A stretch of 47,522 bases of DNA from Pseudomonadota bacterium. GTDB lineage: Bacteria > Desulfobacterota > WTBG01 > JAPLJA01. Of the stretch, positions 45,367 to 47,522 are shown piece by piece. Under the pieces are notes generated by a model. That model had not been told where the DNA came from. It saw only the letters and a program-made list of their open reading frames with translations, and made no database searches. Position 1 is the first letter of the stretch. Every line of letters begins with the position of its first letter. Location: assembly GCA_026388815.1 (NCBI GenBank), contig JAPLJA010000228.1, positions 1-47,522 on the forward strand. The letters run 5' to 3'. A program made the translations under genes and the position numbers.

Positions 45367-45395
45367 AGATTAACCTATTTTTCTGCTGCTGTCAT
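45367..45395 (-). promoter_or_regulatory. Promoter of the NifU-like gene
   Basis: On the minus strand ATGACA (45395-45390), 17 nt, then TAATCT (45372-45367). The start would be near 45360, 28 nt before the ATG at 45332. The upstream EF-G gene ends at 45422 without a clear terminator, so read-through is also possible. Confidence 0.45.
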
Positions 45396-45421
45396 TAAAA
45401 ATATTTTTGAATTTCTTATGA

Positions 45422-47458
45422 TTAACGGGCTCTGTCATAGTGCGAAAACTGCATGGTAAAGGTTCCTCTTCCCTGAGTTGCAGACCGGATATCAGTCGAG
45501 TAACCGAACATTTGCTTTAAGGGGACAAGTGCCGCCAAGATTATTATCTTTCCTTTCGCTGTTATCTCTTCCACTTTTCCACCTCGGGCATTCAGGTCAC
45601 CGATAATTTCACCGGTATTATCTTCTGGAATCACCACGTCAACTTTCATGATCGGTTCCAAAAGAATCGGGGATGCCATAAAGCATCCTTTTTTAAAAGC
45701 CATTGAAGCGGCTATTTTGTAACCAAGCTCTGATGACATCTTCTCTGTATGCTGAGCTCCGATAAGAGTAGCTTTCAGGTCAACAACCGGGTAACCGGAG
45801 AGAACCCCGCCGAGGGTTGCTTCTCTGATTCCATCCTCAATAGCTTTAACATAATCATCTGCGAGGAGTTCATCGGTTAACCTGCTTACAAAGTGAATAC
45901 CTTCTCCCCTTTCTGCAGGTTCGAGTCTCAAACGCACCTGGCCGCAGTGGACGGTTCCATTGATTTCCTTTTCAAATTTTTCTTCCACCTCCACCGTGGA
46001 TGAAATAGTTTCTTTATAGACCACCTGCGGCTTGCCCACAGTAACCTGGCAATTAAATTCCCTTGAAAGCCTATTGGTGAGAATCTCCAGGTGGAGTTCG
46101 CCCATGCCTGAAAGGATAGTCTGTCCCGATTCCTCATCAAATATTACATGAAAAGTCGGGTCTTCTTCTGATAGCTTTTTTAATGCTGAGTCAATTTTCT
46201 CCTGATCCACTTTTGTCTTTGGTTCCACCGCCACAGTCATTACTGGTCGGTAAAACTCTATAGGCTCAAGAATGATGGGATGCTTTTCTGAACAAAGAGT
46301 ATTCCCTGTAAAGGTATCTTTTAGGCCGAGTGTGGCTACAATGTCTCCTGCCTGTGCACTTGAAATTCTCTCACGCTTATTGGCATGCATAAGGAAAATT
46401 CTGCTTATCCGCTCTTTTATCCCTTTGCTCGAGTTATAGATTTCTTCCCCAACTGTAATTTTCCCTGAATATATCCTGAGGTAAATTAAGTTCCGTCCTT
46501 CATGTACTGCAACTTTAAAAGCAAGAGCAGCTAAATGCCCATCAGGGCTACTCTCCCTGCTCTCCCTATTCCCTGTCTTGGGATTGATACCGCTGATGGG
46601 AGGAATATCGAGTGGTGAAGGGAGGAAATTAATTATTGCATCGAGAAGAGGCTGTATACATTTGTTTCTGAGGGCGGCTCCACAAAGGACAGGAATTAAC
46701 GTCAGATCAATGGTGGCCTTTCTTAATGCCTGAATGATTTCTTTTTCACCTATTGCGTTACCACTGAGATATTTATCTGCAATCACGTCATCTTTTTCTG
46801 CTATTGCCTCTATTATCTTTTCACGATACTCTCGAGCATTGAGGAGAAGTTCTTCTGGTATCTCCTGTTCAACAAAGGTTGCCCCGTAAGTCTCTTGATC
46901 CCAGACTATGCACTTCATCCCGATGAGGTCAATCACACCTCTAAACGTATCCTCTTGCCCTAAGGGGAGTTGAAGTAATACCGGCCTTGCCCCCAGCTTT
47001 TCCTTCATCATCTCTATCGTACCAAAGAGGTCAGCGCCAATCCGGTCCATTTTGTTGATATATGCTATCCTGGGCACACGGTATTTATCTGCCTGGTACC
47101 ATACTGTTTCTGATTGTGGTTCAACTCCTCCTACAGCACAAAAAAGAGCTACTACACCGTCGAGTACCCGCAGAGAGCGCCCGACTTCTATCGTAAAGTC
47201 AACGTGGCCAGGGGTATCGATCAGATGGATGTCATAATTATTCCATTGGCAATTCGTTACTGCTGAAGTAATGGTAATTCCGCGCTCCTGCTCCTGGGGC
47301 ATCCAGTCCATTACTGCTTCGCCGTCATCAACCTCCCCGATTTTATGGGTGCGACCGGTATAGTAGAGTATTCTTTCTGTAAGTGTTGTCTTGCCCGCAT
47401 CAATATGGGCCATGAAACCAATGTTTCTTATATGGTTTAGTTTGCCGGTACCGGACAT
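45422..47458 (-). CDS. fusA: Elongation factor G
   Basis: EF-G is the GTPase that drives translocation and ribosome recycling. The 678 residues show G1 [20 protein letters not shown], the switch region [30 protein letters not shown], and [10 protein letters not shown]. Domain II (about 300-390), the III-V domains with [11 protein letters not shown]-like GMGELHLEI and the end motif [17 protein letters not shown] follow. It stands alone, away from rpsL, rpsG and tuf, so it may be a second EF-G (EF-G2 type) rather than the str-operon copy. The copy number cannot be known from this window. The ribosome site is weak. Confidence 0.95.
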   Translation of the reverse strand: MSGTGKLNHIRNIGFMAHIDAGKTTLTERILYYTGRTHKIGEVDDGEAVMDWMPQEQERGITITSAVTNCQWNNYDIHLIDTPGHVDFTIEVGRSLRVLDGVVALFCAVGGVEPQSETVWYQADKYRVPRIAYINKMDRIGADLFGTIEMMKEKLGARPVLLQLPLGQEDTFRGVIDLIGMKCIVWDQETYGATFVEQEIPEELLLNAREYREKIIEAIAEKDDVIADKYLSGNAIGEKEIIQALRKATIDLTLIPVLCGAALRNKCIQPLLDAIINFLPSPLDIPPISGINPKTGNRESRESSPDGHLAALAFKVAVHEGRNLIYLRIYSGKITVGEEIYNSSKGIKERISRIFLMHANKRERISSAQAGDIVATLGLKDTFTGNTLCSEKHPIILEPIEFYRPVMTVAVEPKTKVDQEKIDSALKKLSEEDPTFHVIFDEESGQTILSGMGELHLEILTNRLSREFNCQVTVGKPQVVYKETISSTVEVEEKFEKEINGTVHCGQVRLRLEPAERGEGIHFVSRLTDELLADDYVKAIEDGIREATLGGVLSGYPVVDLKATLIGAQHTEKMSSELGYKIAASMAFKKGCFMASPILLEPIMKVDVVIPEDNTGEIIGDLNARGGKVEEITAKGKIIILAALVPLKQMFGYSTDIRSATQGRGTFTMQFSHYDRAR

Positions 47459-47522
47459 GTTCTGTTTAATTCTCTTTTTCTATCAAGTCTTCACGTATAC
47501 TGGACCAACTCATAAAAGAAAG

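Noticed and set aside
1-47522. tRNA, rRNA, CRISPR, insertion sequence or prophage
   Set aside because: None of the intergenic stretches has a cloverleaf, spaced repeats, terminal inverted repeats or transposase-like product; the only recombinase is a housekeeping Xer.

Overview
The window is a stretch of bacterial chromosome, almost wholly coding, from a Gram-negative, diderm organism. Evidence for an outer membrane is a TonB-dependent receptor whose barrel ends in Phe, a Wzz/BY-kinase, and several exported proteins. Two blocks of gene order resemble those known from Deltaproteobacteria/Desulfobacterota and relatives: tilS-dus-ftsH-folP-glmM-pdxJ-nnrD-tsaE-lysC-cimA, and xerD-tRNA nucleotidyltransferase-M50 protease-trpS-scpA-scpB-rluB. 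The phylum is an inference from synteny and protein style, not from a search. I see no tRNA, rRNA, CRISPR array, insertion sequence or prophage.

Layout. 0.1-9.8 kb (+): smc, ftsY, an exported Memo-AMMECR1 fusion and a peptide ABC transporter (lipoprotein SBP plus two permeases, no ATPases). 9.8-22.2 kb (+): tilS, dus, ftsH, folP, glmM, pdxJ, nnrD/E, tsaE, lysC, cimA, tightly packed and often overlapping by 4-7 nt. 22.2-24.7 kb (+): a ComEA-like SLBB/HhH protein, a membrane-anchored TPR protein, and an exported DUF1573 protein in which the first Cys of the conserved CGCT motif is a TGA codon, so it is a candidate selenoprotein. 24.75-28.3 kb (+): a cobalamin riboswitch with an intrinsic terminator, a BtuB-like receptor and a secreted beta-propeller protein. 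28.4-38.1 kb (-): a long operon from a good promoter: spoIID, DUF2180, panE, xerD, DHH-CBS-tRNA nucleotidyltransferase, M50 protease, trpS, scpA, scpB, rluB. 38.1-47.5 kb (mixed strands): mogA/moaB, DUF2007 plus Mut7-C, tldD, rsmA, a tyrosine autokinase with an added SPOR tail, a NUDIX hydrolase, a NifU-type scaffold and an EF-G.

How the genes fit together. SMC (first gene) and ScpA/ScpB (minus-strand operon) make one condensin from two operons. The riboswitch, receptor and propeller form a B12-repressed uptake unit, and the propeller is in the position of BtuG of Bacteroidetes. SpoIID and the SPOR tail both point to peptidoglycan glycan strands.

The most interesting items are the in-frame TGA of the DUF1573 gene, the BtuB/propeller pair with a terminator inside the receptor's 5' coding region, the BY-kinase-SPOR fusion, the exported Memo-AMMECR1 fusion, and a set of genes without Shine-Dalgarno sequences whose -10-like boxes lie so close to ATG that leaderless transcripts are predicted.
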